Of a stretch of 35,967 nucleotides of DNA, positions 8,069 through 17,759 are shown one piece after another; position 1 is the stretch's first letter; each line of letters begins with the position of its first letter. Under the pieces are notes generated by a model that made no database searches, was not told where the DNA came from, and was given only the letters and a program-made list of their open reading frames with translations. A program made the translations under genes and the position numbers. The stretch is from Microcystis aeruginosa W13-11. GTDB taxonomy: Bacteria > Cyanobacteriota > Cyanobacteriia > Cyanobacteriales > Microcystaceae. The stretch is taken from positions 1 through 35,967 of the forward strand of contig JAADBR010000025.1 in NCBI GenBank assembly GCA_009995705.1, given 5' to 3'.

Positions 8069-9091
8069 TTAACCTTGCCAATTAACCCAATCTTGGGGTT
8101 TTAGGAAGACATCATAGAGTTTTGCTTCTGGGGTATTGGGTGCAGGTTGATAACAGTATTCCCAACGGACTAAAGGAGGTAAAGACATCAAAATCGACTC
8201 GGTACGACCGTTAGTTTGCAACCCAAAAATTGTGCCACGATCATAAACTAAATTAAATTCTACATAACGACCGCGACGATAGAGTTGAAACTGACGTTCT
8301 CTGTCACCGTATTCCGTCGAGTGCCGTTTCTGGACAATGGGAACATAAGCGGGTAGAAAAGCTCGGCCACAGTCATTAATGAAACTAAAAATTTCTTCCC
8401 AGTTGCGCGGTTGTTGGGGAGATAATTTTTCTGAATAGATAGCGGCATCACTTTCGGCAAGGGGACCCCGATAGAGAGGGTCTAAACCGTCTTGGTAATC
8501 AAAGAAAATCCCACCGATGCCTCTGGCTTCCTGACGATGATTGAGATAAAAATATTCATCACACCAGCGTTTAAAAACTGGATAATATTCGGGATGATGT
8601 TGGTCGCAAACCTGTTTAAAAGTGCGGTGAAAATGACTAGCATCTTCTTCAAAGCCATAGTAGGGAGTTAAATCGGCACCACCGCCAAACCACCAAACTG
8701 GACCAGCTTCAAAATAGCGATAATTGAGGTGAACCGTGGGAATATAAGGATTGCGAGGATGTAAAACCATCGAGGTTCCCGTGGCATAAAATTGATGACC
8801 GGCAGCCTCGGGCCGTTGTTTGGCAATGCTAGGAGGTAATTCTTTCCCCCAAACTTCCGAAAAATTCACCCCTGCTTGTTCAAAAATTGCCCCTTCCCGC
8901 AAAACTCGCGAACGTCCGCCGCCACCTTCGGGCCGTTGCCAACTATCTTCGATAAATTTTGCTTGTCCATCCACTTCTTCTAATCCCCGACAAATTTCAT
9001 CCTGTAGGGATTTCATAAATTCACTGACGCGGCTACGGCTGTCACTGGCTGGCAAATTAGCAAGGGTGGGGGTTGTGGTGAATGCAGTCAT
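8069..9091 (-). CDS. hemF: Oxygen-dependent coproporphyrinogen III oxidase
   Basis: A 340-residue soluble enzyme that decarboxylates coproporphyrinogen III to protoporphyrinogen IX with O2, in the shared heme and chlorophyll path. Family blocks are '[19 protein letters not shown]', '[20 protein letters not shown]', '[13 protein letters not shown]', 'GIGGIFFDY' and '[19 protein letters not shown]'. The frame opens with TTG at 9097, but ATG two codons later at 9091 is the better start. The gene is probably transcribed with tilS, though 132 bases of repeat lie between them. Confidence 0.94.
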   Translation of the reverse strand: MTAFTTTPTLANLPASDSRSRVSEFMKSLQDEICRGLEEVDGQAKFIEDSWQRPEGGGGRSRVLREGAIFEQAGVNFSEVWGKELPPSIAKQRPEAAGHQFYATGTSMVLHPRNPYIPTVHLNYRYFEAGPVWWFGGGADLTPYYGFEEDASHFHRTFKQVCDQHHPEYYPVFKRWCDEYFYLNHRQEARGIGGIFFDYQDGLDPLYRGPLAESDAAIYSEKLSPQQPRNWEEIFSFINDCGRAFLPAYVPIVQKRHSTEYGDRERQFQLYRRGRYVEFNLVYDRGTIFGLQTNGRTESILMSLPPLVRWEYCYQPAPNTPEAKLYDVFLKPQDWVNWQG

Positions 9092-9334
9092 ACTCAAGGA
9101 TCAAAATTGATAACTCAGTGATTATATTACTACTGGGTCATGAAACGGACGCTCTTCGATACTTAACTTAACATTTAGACCGGTTGGGTGTTGGGGTTTT
9201 AGTTGAATTCCCCCATTTCCCCATTTCCCTAATCCCTATCCCCTAAATCAATGTCAATTTCTCAGTCTCAACTGGGCATATTAGAGTCAGTCCCGCTCTA
9301 GGGACAATAACACAGATACCCAACTTCCACCACC

Positions 9335-10026
9335 ATGTCCTCCCGTCGAATCATCATCGGTGATGTTCACGGTCAATACGATGCTCTTTTGCAGCTAATG
9401 GAAGCAATCGCGCCTGAAGAAAAGGGACCAGTTTATTTCTTGGGCGATTTAATTGATCGTGGTCTTAATAGCGCCGAAGTAGTCGAATTTGTTTGTCAAC
9501 ACCGCTATCGTTGTCTATTGGGCAATCATGAACAGATGCTGCCAGAAGTGTTGGGCAGCCAAAGAATGATGGGGGAAATGTTGCCAGCTTGGCTTTATAG
9601 TGGCGGTCATGCCACTCTCGTGAGCTATAACCACAAAATACCGCAAGATCATATCGATTGGCTGAAAACCTTGCCTCTTTACCTCGATTTAGGCGATATT
9701 TGGCTGGTTCATGCCGAGGTTTATCCCCATTTACCCCTCGAAGAACAAGATGCCACTCATTTTTGTTGGATCCGCGATCAATTCCACAGTATGCCGGAAC
9801 CTTGGTAAGTCCGGGGCAATTAGTCGCCGGTGCCGGTTGGTTAGATATCGACACGGGAGCCTATCATCCCCTCAGTAATTGGTTAACTGGATTAGATATC
9901 ACTAATCGTTTGGTTTATCAGGTCAATACCAAAGATAAAACCCTGCGAAAATTCGATTTAGAAGATATAATCACTTCAATTAATCCCGCCGAAGTCTATA
10001 CTAAAAGAGTACAGCCCACCCTTTAA
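9335..10026 (+). pseudogene. Metallophosphoesterase (ApaH/PP1-like) with internal deletion and frameshift
   Basis: The first 157 codons read a calcineurin-like phosphatase: 'IIIGDVHGQYDALLQLM' (metal-binding D-x-H), 'VYFLGDLIDRG' (GDxxDRG) and 'CLLGNHEQML' (GNHE), then 'DIWLVHAEVYPH'. At 9808 the frame stops right after MPEPW. The next frame resumes at once with 'SPGQLVAGAGWLDIDTGAYHPL' and continues to 10026, clearly the same protein. The joint has lost the segment that normally carries the GHT motif, with the last metal-binding His, and the reading frame has shifted. The encoded 157-residue product would lack a metal ligand. A sequencing error alone would not explain the missing motif. Confidence 0.82.
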
Positions 10027-10179
10027 AAATAACTGTTATTAACAAAAATATAATTCTCGGACGGGGAGTGATGCCAAATCCCCCCAGATAGCTCAGATGT
10101 TAATCCCTGGGTTGAATAACGCGAACCAGCAGCTTAGGCTATTGGGATTCTTTGATCGTAGGTTCTCAAGAGCGGTAAA

Positions 10180-12861
10180 TTGAATAAAGAATTGTCCAGC
10201 TTTCCTTCACCCATGACTCTCCCCTCGGATTTTCCCCTAGAACCACCAGCTACCAATAAAGACCCCCATCGTGATTATCGCGGACTCGATCGCGATAAAC
10301 TCACCCCCATGTACCAGCATTATGTGGAGGTAAAGGAAACCTATCCCAATGCCCTTTTACTCTATCGTGTGGGCGATTTTTTCGAGTGTTTCTTTCAGGA
10401 CGCGGTGATTATCTCCAGAGAATTAGAATTAGTTCTCACCAGCAAGGAAGGAGGTAAAGGTATTGGGAGAGTCGCCATGACCGGGGTTCCCCACCACGCC
10501 CTAGAGCGCTATAGTCGTTTATTGGTGGAAAAAGGCTATGCGGTGGCGATTTGTGACCAAGTAGAGGATTCAACGGAAGCAGCCGCCGAAAAACGGCTAG
10601 TAGAACGCGCTATCACCAAGCTGCTCACCCCCGGAACCCTCACCGATGAGGGAATGTTAAACGCAAAAAAGAATAATTTTCTGGCTGCAGTGGTGATTAC
10701 TGGAGAAAATTGGGGATTAGCCTATGCAGACATCTCCACCGGAGAATTCTACACCACCCAAGCCAGCGATTTAACGGCTTTAAGCCTAGAATTAACCCGT
10801 TTACAGCCCTCGGAAATCCTTTTTCCCATCAATGCCCCCGATTTAAACCGTATTTTGCGCCCTGGGGAAAAATCCGACCATCTCCCCCCCTGTTTACCCG
10901 ATAGTTTTTGTTATTCTCTCCGTCCCCAAACTATCTTTACTCTCACAGAAGCGAAAAATCGTCTCCTAATCACCTATAAAATGCGTTCCCTAGAGGGGAT
11001 GGGCTGCGAACATTTACCCCTTGCTATTCGCGCTGCCGGGGGCCTATTAGAATACATTGAAGATACCCAAAAAGCCAATCAAGTCCCCCTACAACCTTTA
11101 AAAACCTACTCTGTCTCCGAATTTTTGATTTTAGATGGGCAAACCCGTCGTAACCTTGAAATTACCCAAACGGTGCGCGATGGTAGCTTCTATGGTTCTC
11201 TATTATGGGCGATCGATCGCACTTGCACAGCCATGGGTAGTCGCGCTTTACGTCGTTGGTTACTGCAACCTCTCTTAGATTCTCGCGGTATTCGCGCTCG
11301 TCAGGATACTATCCAAGAGTTAAAGGATAATCCCGCCCTGCGCCAAGATATTCGGCAAAAACTAAGGGAAATCTACGACATAGAACGTTTAAGCGGTCGT
11401 GTTGGTGCAGGAACAGCTAATGCCCGCGATTTACTTTCCCTGGCGGCATCTTTAGTCAAATTATCCGATTTAGCGGCTTTGGTTGCTTCGGGAAATTCGC
11501 CCTATTTGAAAGCTTTACAGCAAATTCCCGCCGATTTGGAAAAATTAGGCCAGCAGGTGATAGCGCATCTGGTGGAATCTCCTCCGCTGCATCTGAAGGA
11601 AGGGGGGGTGATTCGCGAGGGAATTGATGCCCAATTGGATGCCCTGCGGCGCGACTATCAGGAAGTAATCGATTGGTTTAAAAATTTAGAGACGACAGAG
11701 AAAGAAAGAACGGGTATCAGTAATCTTAAGGTTAATTACAACAAAACTTTCGGTTATTATATCAGTTTACCCCGCAGTAAAGCTGATTTCGCCCCAAAAG
11801 ATTATGTGCGTAAGCAAACTTTAGTCAATGAGGAACGTTATATCACCACCGAGTTAAAGGAGAAAGAAAATATAATTTTGACGGCAGTAGATGACTTAAA
11901 TAAGTTAGAATACGAGATTTTTAGTGATTTACGCCGTCAAGTAGCCGAATTTTCCCCAGAAATCCGGGAAGTGGCCACAAAAGTCGCCGCTTTGGATGTG
12001 TTGGCCGGATTGGCAGAAATCGCCGTTTATCAGGGATATTGTCGCCCAGAAATCGCCGATGGTCGTCTTATCGATATTAAGGATGGTCGTCATCCCGTGG
12101 TGGAACAATCCCTTGGGGCTGGCTTTTTTGTGCCGAATTCGATTAATTTGGGCAATCAGGAGGGTTTAGAATACCCCGACTTGATTATTCTCACCGGTCC
12201 CAATGCTAGTGGCAAAAGTTGTTATCTGCGACAGGTGGGATTAATTCAATTGTTAGCCCAAACCGGCAGTTTTGTCCCAGCAAAGTCAGCCAAAATCTCC
12301 ATCTGCGATCGCATTTTCACCCGGGTGGGGGCTGTGGATGACCTCGCCACTGGCCAATCCACCTTTATGGTGGAAATGAACGAAACTGCCAATATTCTCA
12401 ATCACGCCACAGACAGATCATTAGTATTACTAGACGAAATTGGCCGGGGAACAGCCACTTTTGACGGTTTATCCATAGCTTGGTCTGTGGCGGAGTATTT
12501 AGCCACGGTACTGCAATCGCGGACGATTTTTGCCACTCACTACCACGAAATGAACGAATTATCCTCAATTTTAGAGAATGTGGCTAATTATCAGGTAACA
12601 GTCAAGGAATTACCCCATGAGATAGTATTTTTGCACCAAGTACGACCGGGAGGCGCGGATAAATCCTATGGTATCGAAGCGGGGAGATTAGCCGGTTTAC
12701 CAGCTTCTGTGATCGATCGTGCCATGCAGGTGATGGGTCAAATCGAAAAACATAGTAAAATTGCGATCGGTTTGCGTCAGGGAATTAAGAAAATTAAACC
12801 GGTTAAGTCGGATAATTCCCCGTCTCTGCAGCAGTTAGATATTTTTGATGACAGTAAGTAG
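10180..12861 (+). CDS. mutS: DNA mismatch repair protein MutS
   Basis: A MutS1-type mismatch recognition ATPase of about 890 residues. The N-terminal domain has the mismatch-reading Phe-x-Glu motif in 'VGDFFECF'. The connector, lever and clamp domains follow. The C-terminal ATPase has Walker A 'TGPNASGKS' (about residues 671-679), '[18 protein letters not shown]', Walker B '[16 protein letters not shown]' and '[10 protein letters not shown]'. Two starts are possible: TTG at 10180, preceded by GAGCGG, or ATG at 10213 (MTLPSDFPL). The ribosome-site-like sequence favours the TTG, but ATG cannot be excluded. No mutL lies in the window. Confidence 0.95.
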   Translation: MNKELSSFPSPMTLPSDFPLEPPATNKDPHRDYRGLDRDKLTPMYQHYVEVKETYPNALLLYRVGDFFECFFQDAVIISRELELVLTSKEGGKGIGRVAMTGVPHHALERYSRLLVEKGYAVAICDQVEDSTEAAAEKRLVERAITKLLTPGTLTDEGMLNAKKNNFLAAVVITGENWGLAYADISTGEFYTTQASDLTALSLELTRLQPSEILFPINAPDLNRILRPGEKSDHLPPCLPDSFCYSLRPQTIFTLTEAKNRLLITYKMRSLEGMGCEHLPLAIRAAGGLLEYIEDTQKANQVPLQPLKTYSVSEFLILDGQTRRNLEITQTVRDGSFYGSLLWAIDRTCTAMGSRALRRWLLQPLLDSRGIRARQDTIQELKDNPALRQDIRQKLREIYDIERLSGRVGAGTANARDLLSLAASLVKLSDLAALVASGNSPYLKALQQIPADLEKLGQQVIAHLVESPPLHLKEGGVIREGIDAQLDALRRDYQEVIDWFKNLETTEKERTGISNLKVNYNKTFGYYISLPRSKADFAPKDYVRKQTLVNEERYITTELKEKENIILTAVDDLNKLEYEIFSDLRRQVAEFSPEIREVATKVAALDVLAGLAEIAVYQGYCRPEIADGRLIDIKDGRHPVVEQSLGAGFFVPNSINLGNQEGLEYPDLIILTGPNASGKSCYLRQVGLIQLLAQTGSFVPAKSAKISICDRIFTRVGAVDDLATGQSTFMVEMNETANILNHATDRSLVLLDEIGRGTATFDGLSIAWSVAEYLATVLQSRTIFATHYHEMNELSSILENVANYQVTVKELPHEIVFLHQVRPGGADKSYGIEAGRLAGLPASVIDRAMQVMGQIEKHSKIAIGLRQGIKKIKPVKSDNSPSLQQLDIFDDSK

Positions 12862-13195
12862 TCGTGGAAAGCTCAACTTTGTATCCTTTGTGTCTCTGTG
12901 GTTCACAAAAAGGCTGCATTTCACATTTGCAGAAACACCGACAATCAACAATTATCAGTGACCCTTAAACTGGGACAAATATATGAACAATCGCGTGTAA
13001 GCATCCCACCGAAAAACTAATGCGCTCTGGGGTTTGGGGGCGGCACTTCAACACGCTCAGTGACCGCGCCACGCCCCCAACGGGGGGTTTGGGGGGTAAA
13101 ACCCCCCAAAAGCTTGGATTGAGGGAAAAAATCGCAAGTAACGCCCAATTTTAGCAAAGAGTTTTTTCCTTAAAAATCTTTCTTTTTCAACAGTA
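12862..13195. repeat. Intergenic hairpin repeats after mutS
   Basis: This 334-base gap holds no gene. It contains TTTGTGTCTCTGTGGTTC (12887-12904), which recurs inverted at about 25377-25403; an outer hairpin TTGGGGGCG/CGCCCCCAA (13034-13080) around an AT-poor core; and a perfect hairpin TTTGGGGGG-TAAAA-CCCCCCAAA (13088-13110). The last lies between the convergent mutS and 2TM genes and could act in termination, although no U-run follows. These look like dispersed palindromic repeats. Confidence 0.6.
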
Positions 13196-13693
13196 TTAAA
13201 ACTGTAAAAACTTTTTAATTTGTGTCCAAAGATTGCTAAAAGACTCTTTCATTTCCTCCTTAATTTTCCAGCGTTTAAATGCTTCTTCGTAGGCAATTCC
13301 TTGATTTTGAAAAGTTTTCCAAGCCGAGAGAGAAAGAGGTAAACCCATCAGCAAAAAGATATAAATTGCCCAAGAAATTGTTCCCGCACTAATTAAATTA
13401 ATGGCAAGAAAAAAACTATTAATAATCAGATAGCGAACGGTTTTATGTTTTAGCTCTTCCCGACGAAAGCGATCAAATTCTTGCCGCTTATAACTGACCA
13501 TTTTTGACTCTTGCCAGTCCTTTTCCGCCGCTTCTAAGTCTTTAACTTCAATAGCTAAATCGTCGGCAATTTCTAACAACTGTTGACGGGTAATTTCTCC
13601 CTTATCCCCTTGACGGGAGATAGCCAAATAGAGAATTTCCTGCACATCCTCTTGACTGTAGGATTGGGGAGGGAAAAAATCGGGGTTTGGCAT
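13196..13693 (-). CDS. 2TM domain-containing protein
   Basis: A 165-residue protein with a soluble N-terminal part (SYSQEDVQEILYLAISRQ, then a helix-rich stretch to about residue 85), two adjacent hydrophobic helices (about 88-108 and 109-125), and a charged C-terminal amphipathic region. This is the layout of the '2TM domain' family, small bacterial membrane proteins of unknown role that are often fused to regulatory or kinase domains. The N-terminal module resembles the short helical domains that precede such 2TM regions in other cyanobacterial proteins. It is followed by repeats downstream and by trmFO upstream on the same strand. Confidence 0.75.
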   Translation of the reverse strand: MPNPDFFPPQSYSQEDVQEILYLAISRQGDKGEITRQQLLEIADDLAIEVKDLEAAEKDWQESKMVSYKRQEFDRFRREELKHKTVRYLIINSFFLAINLISAGTISWAIYIFLLMGLPLSLSAWKTFQNQGIAYEEAFKRWKIKEEMKESFSNLWTQIKKFLQF

Positions 13694-13754
13694 AGCGATA
13701 GAGAAAGAAATAGGTTCCTTCTCTATTATGGGCGATTCTTTTGGGGATTGACAG

Positions 13755-15092
13755 TTAGACGAGACAGGGAGTTTTTAGCTGATTCATCCATGCTTCTAAA
13801 TCCTGCAAAGAGCGATCGGCATATTGACCGTAACGTTCCCGTTTATTGCGGATTTTTCTGGTAAAATTCGGCAAAATGCCAAAATTTGGCGGCATCGGTT
13901 GAAAATGTTTCGGTTCGGCACTGCTGATAAACTCAAATAATGACCCCATCATCGTTGTGGTCGGCAATGTCAACGTTTCTAATCCTAAAGCTAAACGAGC
14001 GGCATTAGTTCCCGCTAACCATCCCCCAGCAGCCGCGGCCGTATAGCCTTCCGTCCCGATTAACTGTCCTGCCGCTAATAGCGTCGATCGCGATTTAAAC
14101 TGGAGACTGGATGATAATAACTGGGGGGAATTGATAAAGGTGTTTTTGTGCATCACCCCCATACGGACGAATTCGGCCTTTTCTAACCCCGGAATTAGAC
14201 GGAAAACTCGTGTTTGTTCACCCCATTTCAAATTAGTTTGAAATCCCACCATATTCCACAATTGCCCCGCTTTGTCTTCCATTCGCAACTGTATAACTGC
14301 GTAGGGACGTTGATCCGGATATCTAGGATCCGCTAATCCCACCGGTTTCAGGGGACCAAAACGCATGGTATCCTCTCCCCGACTAGCTAATTCTTCGATT
14401 GGTAGGCAAGCCTCGAAAAATTTGGCATTTTCTCGCTCAAAATCCTTTAATTCTGCCTGTTCTGCCTGTTTTAACTCTTGCCAGAAATGCAGGTATTGTT
14501 CCCGATCCATGGGACAATTGAGATAGGCAGCCTCACCTTTATCGTAACGAGAGGCCAGAAAAGCGATCGATTGATCGATCGATTCCCCTAGAATAATCGG
14601 ACTAGCGGCATCAAAAAAACTCAGATAGTCCAGGCCGGTGAAATTTTGCAGATCTGCGGCTAAAGCAGCACTGGTTAACGGTCCAGTGGTTAAAACGACG
14701 ATACCATCCCGGGGAATTTCAGTGATCTCCTGACGTTTTAAGGTGACTAGAGGGTGGTTGGCCAAAATTTCCGTCAAATTTCGACTAAAGACCCCTCGAT
14801 CGACCGCTAAAGCCCCTCCTGCGGGGACACTGTGCTGATCGGCCTGGGCAATAACTAGAGAATTTAAGCGTCGTAATTCTTCATGGAGTAACCCAGTAGC
14901 GCGATCCACCGCCATGGCACCAAAGGAGTTACTACAGACTAATTCAGCTAAAAATTGGCTATGGTGGGCGGGACTAGAACGAATTGGGCGCATTTCGTGC
15001 AGGATCACGGGAATACCTGCTTGGGCTATCTGCCACGCCGACTCAGTCCCCGCTAATCCTCCACCAATTACATGAATAGGGCGATCGATCAT
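13755..15092 (-). CDS. trmFO: Methylenetetrahydrofolate--tRNA-(uracil-5-)-methyltransferase
   Basis: A 445-residue flavoenzyme that makes 5-methyluridine at position 54 in the T-loop of tRNA, using methylenetetrahydrofolate as carbon donor. The FAD-binding start '[20 protein letters not shown]' (8-27) with 'LHEMRP' just after is diagnostic of TrmFO rather than GidA. '[21 protein letters not shown]', '[11 protein letters not shown]' and '[16 protein letters not shown]' follow as expected. The length is normal. ATG at 15092 is well placed. A HIP1-type GCGATCGC lies upstream at about 15169. Confidence 0.95.
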   Translation of the reverse strand: MIDRPIHVIGGGLAGTESAWQIAQAGIPVILHEMRPIRSSPAHHSQFLAELVCSNSFGAMAVDRATGLLHEELRRLNSLVIAQADQHSVPAGGALAVDRGVFSRNLTEILANHPLVTLKRQEITEIPRDGIVVLTTGPLTSAALAADLQNFTGLDYLSFFDAASPIILGESIDQSIAFLASRYDKGEAAYLNCPMDREQYLHFWQELKQAEQAELKDFERENAKFFEACLPIEELASRGEDTMRFGPLKPVGLADPRYPDQRPYAVIQLRMEDKAGQLWNMVGFQTNLKWGEQTRVFRLIPGLEKAEFVRMGVMHKNTFINSPQLLSSSLQFKSRSTLLAAGQLIGTEGYTAAAAGGWLAGTNAARLALGLETLTLPTTTMMGSLFEFISSAEPKHFQPMPPNFGILPNFTRKIRNKRERYGQYADRSLQDLEAWMNQLKTPCLV

Positions 15093-15185
15093 AGTTGGGA
15101 GAAAATGGCTAGAGTAGGACTATTTTAGCGTTAGTTCCCAGTCACCAAAAAAATAGGCAGGGCTGAAGGCGATCGCATGAAGATT

Positions 15186-15213
15186 TTGGCTGATCGCAAA
15201 CTCAGGTTATAAT
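15186..15213 (+). promoter_or_regulatory. Probable sigma-70-type promoter of the phasin-like gene
   Basis: TTGGCT (15186-15191) and a perfect TATAAT (15208-15213) are separated by 16 bases. Transcription would start near 15220 and give a leader of about 115 bases before the ATG at 15335. Seen by eye only. Confidence 0.5.
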
Positions 15214-15263
15214 CAAGGAAGGGATAGAATATTATATTTTATCTCGGCGCGATTTTTGCTTTC

Positions 15264-15293
15264 GAGAAGGTGGCAACACCGCCCCACTTTCTC
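15264..15293 (+). other. Hairpin in the 5' leader of the phasin-like gene
   Basis: GAGAAGGTGG (15264-15273) pairs with CCACTTTCTC (15284-15293) around a ten-base loop, with one G-T wobble pair and no unpaired base. A second small hairpin, CCATCT/AGATGG, follows at 15295-15312. Such a leader could affect translation or stability, or could be a short RNA in its own right. Nothing in the sequence decides between these. Confidence 0.4.
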
Positions 15294-15334
15294 ACCATCT
15301 CCTTCCAGATGGGCTAGTTAGCGGTTTGACTTCT

Positions 15335-15613
15335 ATGAACACCAATTATCTTGAAGAATACCAAAAATACCTAGCCGAATGGCAGAAACTACTTCTGTCC
15401 GCTTGGGGTAATGGTGTTCCCACGACTACACCAGTGTTTGAGTTTCCGGAAACTTTGGTTAAATCCCTCGAATATCAACAAGAATGGGTGAAATCCTACC
15501 TAACCGCCCAAGAAACCGCCACCAAAGTTGCCCTCGATAGTCAGAAACAATTCTGGGATGGTTATTTTAGTTTTGCTCGTCAGTCCATGGCTGTAATCAA
15601 TAAACCAGCCTAA
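15335..15613 (+). CDS. Phasin-like small protein
   Basis: A 92-residue amphipathic helical protein: 'NYLEEYQKYLAEWQKLLLSAW', then a Pro/Thr linker, then 'LEYQQEWVKSYLTAQETATKVALDSQKQFWDGYFSFARQSM'. The helix pattern and the aromatic-rich 'QKQFWDGYFSFARQ' resemble phasins, which coat polyhydroxyalkanoate granules; cyanobacteria carry short ones of about this size. ATG at 15335 is preferred over an in-frame TTG at 15326. The gene has its own promoter-like sequence and a strong terminator at 15676. Phasin is my best reading from sequence style; no PHA synthesis gene lies nearby to support it. Confidence 0.55.
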   Translation: MNTNYLEEYQKYLAEWQKLLLSAWGNGVPTTTPVFEFPETLVKSLEYQQEWVKSYLTAQETATKVALDSQKQFWDGYFSFARQSMAVINKPA

Positions 15614-15675
15614 TTTAGATATAAATTGGCTAGATGGTTCAGTTAGTGACTTAACTTCCCTTCAAACATCAAATT

Positions 15676-15719
15676 CCTCAAATACAATCCCCTCTGGCCT
15701 TGTATTTGAGGCTTTTTTG
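15676..15719 (+). terminator. Rho-independent terminator after the phasin-like gene
   Basis: CCTCAAATACAA (15676-15687) pairs perfectly with TTGTATTTGAGG (15700-15711) around a 12-base loop, followed by CTTTTTT. This is the clearest intrinsic terminator in the window. Confidence 0.9.
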
Positions 15720-15866
15720 GTTTTATGGCCTTATAGCCATCTTCCGCCCGCAAGACAAAATCTCCTTGAGGAGGTGATTGTTGTTCTGAGGGAGCATTGT
15801 CGGGTAGGGACGCTAACGGCTAAAATTATTCAGCCTAGACCTTGAAGAGCAGGGTCAATAAGAATT

Positions 15867-16238
15867 ATGATTTATCTAACCCGAATTAAAGAACAGGTTC
15901 CCGCTTGGGGAGAGGGGATTCGGTTGGCACTCTATCAAGGAGAACGCCTACTAGGAACTCCCAAAGCGATTGAGAGCAATCTCGAAAAACTAGAAGAGGT
16001 GGCTCCCAAAGCCAGTAGGTTCGATGTTCAGTTACTCGCCCTTCCCGAATTGTACCTGAGCGGCTATGCGCTCGACCGGCAGCAAGTGGAAGAGTTGGCC
16101 GAACCCGTTGGTGGCCCTTCAATGGCGAGAGTTGCCCAAATTGCCCGAGCCAACCGAATGGCCATTATCTGTCCCTACGCCGAACGAGAGGAGGCCGAAG
16201 GAGGAGAGCGGTTTTACGATTCCATTCATACCAGGTAA
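15867..16238 (+). pseudogene. Truncated carbon-nitrogen hydrolase (nitrilase superfamily)
   Basis: The N-terminal 118 or so residues read as a nitrilase-superfamily amidase: 'IRLALYQGERLLGTPKAIESNL', then 'DVQLLALPELYLSGYAL' with the catalytic Glu of the L-P-E-L/x-G-Y motif, then 'ANRMAIICPYAERE...RFYDSI'. After FYDSI the expected 'NYRKTHL' (catalytic Lys) and the Cys motif are missing and the frame ends in HTR-stop. The gene is therefore cut to about 40% of its normal length at 16225-16238, right where the accessory block with the HigBA-like module begins. The missing 3' part is not elsewhere in the window. Confidence 0.8.
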
Positions 16239-16319
16239 GCAAGAGAGCTACGCCACTACTAACAAATCATTACCGACAACAAAGGCTCATTGCTATACCA
16301 GATATGATATAAATACATT

Positions 16320-16661
16320 GTGGGAGATCAAAGCAAACCTTTAGCTTGGCTGCACGGTGAAGTTAAGACTCCGCCTTTCAGTCAAGAAGCGGGGATAGAA
16401 GCAGGTTTTCTGCTCAGGCAACTACAGGAAGACGAAGCACTTGGACTACCACATTCGCGTCCCATGCCAAGTATAGGGACTCACTGTCACGAGTTACGTA
16501 TTCGAGATACGGATAAAAATTGGAGGATCATTTATCGGATTGATGACGATTCAATCTTGATTGTCGAGGTTTTTAACAAAACGACGAAATCAACACCCAA
16601 AAACGGAATTGAGATTTGCAAAAAGCGTTTGAGCAAATACGATACTGACCAACAGGAGTAA
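16320..16661 (+). CDS. RelE/HigB-type toxin (phage Gp49-like)
   Basis: A 113-residue protein of the Gp49/HigB branch of RelE-like mRNA interferases: 'PLAWLHGEVKTPPFSQEAGIEAGFLLRQLQ', then 'LPHSRPMPSIGTHCHELRIRD' and 'NWRIIYRIDDDSILIVEVFNKTTKSTP', the conserved 'ELR...WRIIYRI...FxKKT' series. The toxin gene comes first and the HTH antitoxin second, the usual order for HigBA. GTG at 16320 is the only sensible start. An AT-rich GATATGATATAAAT just upstream probably supplies the promoter. It runs opposite to the cassette direction, as toxin-antitoxin cassettes with their own promoter often do. Confidence 0.82.
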   Translation: MGDQSKPLAWLHGEVKTPPFSQEAGIEAGFLLRQLQEDEALGLPHSRPMPSIGTHCHELRIRDTDKNWRIIYRIDDDSILIVEVFNKTTKSTPKNGIEICKKRLSKYDTDQQE

Positions 16662-16665
16662 GGCG

Positions 16666-16995
16666 ATGGAACAAGCTAAGAAAGAACGTTTGGAATCTAA
16701 AGGTTGGAAAATTGGGACAGTCTCAGACTTTTTAGAGTTAACACCGGAAGAAACCCTCTTTGTTGAAATTAAGCTGGCTCTTAGCCGCAGCTTGAAGGAT
16801 CGTCGGCAAGGAACGATGACTCAAGTTGAACTCGCTTCTAAAATTGGCTCCAGTCAACCTCGGATTGCTAAGGCTGAAAATGGTGATGCTTCAGTCTCAA
16901 TCGAATTATTGATTCGAGCAATGTTGGCAGCAGGTGCAACTCCTAAAGATATTGGACAGATTATTGCTAGTGTCGGTCAACAGCATTCACGCTAG
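16666..16995 (+). CDS. XRE/HigA-type HTH antitoxin
   Basis: A 109-residue protein whose C-terminal half is an HTH-XRE domain: 'MTQVELASKIGSSQPRIAKAENGDASVSIELLIRAMLAAGA' (about residues 56-96). The N-terminal half ('LESKGWKIGTVSDFLELTPEETLFVEIKLALSRSLKDRR') is the leader typical of HigA partners of Gp49 toxins. It should neutralise the toxin upstream and repress the operon. It starts four bases after the toxin stop with AGGAGTAAGG as ribosome site. Its last 9 bases overlap the convergent hypothetical gene. Confidence 0.87.
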   Translation: MEQAKKERLESKGWKIGTVSDFLELTPEETLFVEIKLALSRSLKDRRQGTMTQVELASKIGSSQPRIAKAENGDASVSIELLIRAMLAAGATPKDIGQIIASVGQQHSR

Positions 16996-17439
16996 ATTCA
17001 GTTGACTCACCACATGGTTCCGAAAGGCTTCAAGCCCACCTTTGCTTTCCCAGTGCTTGAGAATAATGCTTTCTAACTCCATCACATTTCCACCCTGATA
17101 ATTGAGAACTTCTGAATATCCGAAAACTTCATCCGCTTTTGCCGAGGCAGGCGGATTATTCCAGGCAATGACCCAAAGCACTTCTACGATTCGATAAATA
17201 TCAAATTCGCCTTGACCAGTTTCACGTTCTGGCTTGTAATCAAGAACTTTAACTAGATGAGTTACGAAACCCTTCTGCCTCAATAAAATTAGATCTTCCC
17301 GTTGAGGTTTGCTGGCATTTGCTTCCCCATCTCTCCAAGCCAGCTTAAAGAGACTACCCACTCCAAATTTTTCATATGCCCAAGGTTCATCCTCCTTGGG
17401 TTTAATGTTTTTTGTCCACTTCAAGTGTTGTAAATTCAT
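16987..17439 (-). CDS. Hypothetical cassette-encoded protein
   Basis: A 150-residue acidic soluble protein beginning MNLQHLKWTKNIKPKEDEPW. It has 'SLFKLAWRDGEANASKPQREDLILLRQKGFVTHLVKVLDY' and 'FDIYRIVEVLWVIAWNN' in the middle. No domain is recognised; the HLVKVLDY...DIYRIVEVLW pattern suggests a small beta barrel that may sense or bind another molecule. It begins 26 bases after the core of attC1, with AGGAAA as ribosome site, the classic position of a first ORF in an integron cassette. Its 3' end overlaps the convergent HTH gene, so no attC separates it from the HigBA-like pair. Confidence 0.65.
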   Translation of the reverse strand: MNLQHLKWTKNIKPKEDEPWAYEKFGVGSLFKLAWRDGEANASKPQREDLILLRQKGFVTHLVKVLDYKPERETGQGEFDIYRIVEVLWVIAWNNPPASAKADEVFGYSEVLNYQGGNVMELESIILKHWESKGGLEAFRNHVVSQLNLA

Positions 17440-17464
17440 GCTACATTTCCTGGGTATTTTTGCT

Positions 17465-17551
17465 GTCTAACGGCTCAAATCAGCGGCGGTAGATAACCTC
17501 GAACTCAGCACCAAGATCTCCCGACCGTCCGCTGCATTTGAATTGTTAGGT
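17465..17551 (-). other. attC recombination site 1
   Basis: In cassette orientation (minus strand) the site starts ACCTAAC and ends GTTAGAC, perfect RYYYAAC and GTTRRRY boxes. The arms pair as TCAAAT-G-CAGCGG-A-CGG against CCGCCGCTGATTTGA, leaving an extra G and an extra A unpaired on the same arm, the hallmark extrahelical bases of attC. Length 87 bp. The stop codon of the upstream antitoxin-like gene lies inside the first box. Confidence 0.88.
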
Positions 17552-17743
17552 GTTTTGCATACGCTTCAAAATCTCATCTAATGTTAAGTCTTTGAATAGA
17601 CTTTTGCGTTCTTCTGTATAGTTGCCATACCCAGTTGAAAACTGATTTAGAAAACGTACTGTACTTGCAATGCCAATTTCTTTAGATAGCACTTGGATTG
17701 CTTGCTGCGTAATTTCGTTCAGGGACTTCGTTTCACTGCTCAT
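17546..17743 (-). CDS. Antitoxin-like partner of the PIN protein
   Basis: A 65-residue protein: MSSETKSLNEITQQAIQVLSKEIGI..., then 'TVRFLNQFSTGYGNYTEERKSLFKDLTLDEILKRM'. The final 'LTLDEILKRM' helix looks like the toxin-wrapping tail of small antitoxins. I recall similar short proteins next to PIN-domain genes in cyanobacteria. It starts 16 bases after the PIN gene stop, so the toxin is translated first. The stop codon TAA lies within attC1, as is common for cassette genes. Confidence 0.72.
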   Translation of the reverse strand: MSSETKSLNEITQQAIQVLSKEIGIASTVRFLNQFSTGYGNYTEERKSLFKDLTLDEILKRMQNT

Positions 17744-17759
17744 TGCGATAGCTCCGTAA

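Noticed and set aside
10085..10179. tRNA-like sequence (AGATAGCTCAGATG and GTAGGTTCTC) before mutS
   Set aside because: The D-arm-like sequence is present, but no acceptor stem, anticodon stem or T-arm can be folded around it.
16239..16320. A possible fifth attC at the left end of the array
   Set aside because: CTAAC occurs at about 16258, but there is no matching GTTRRRY box or pairing arm.
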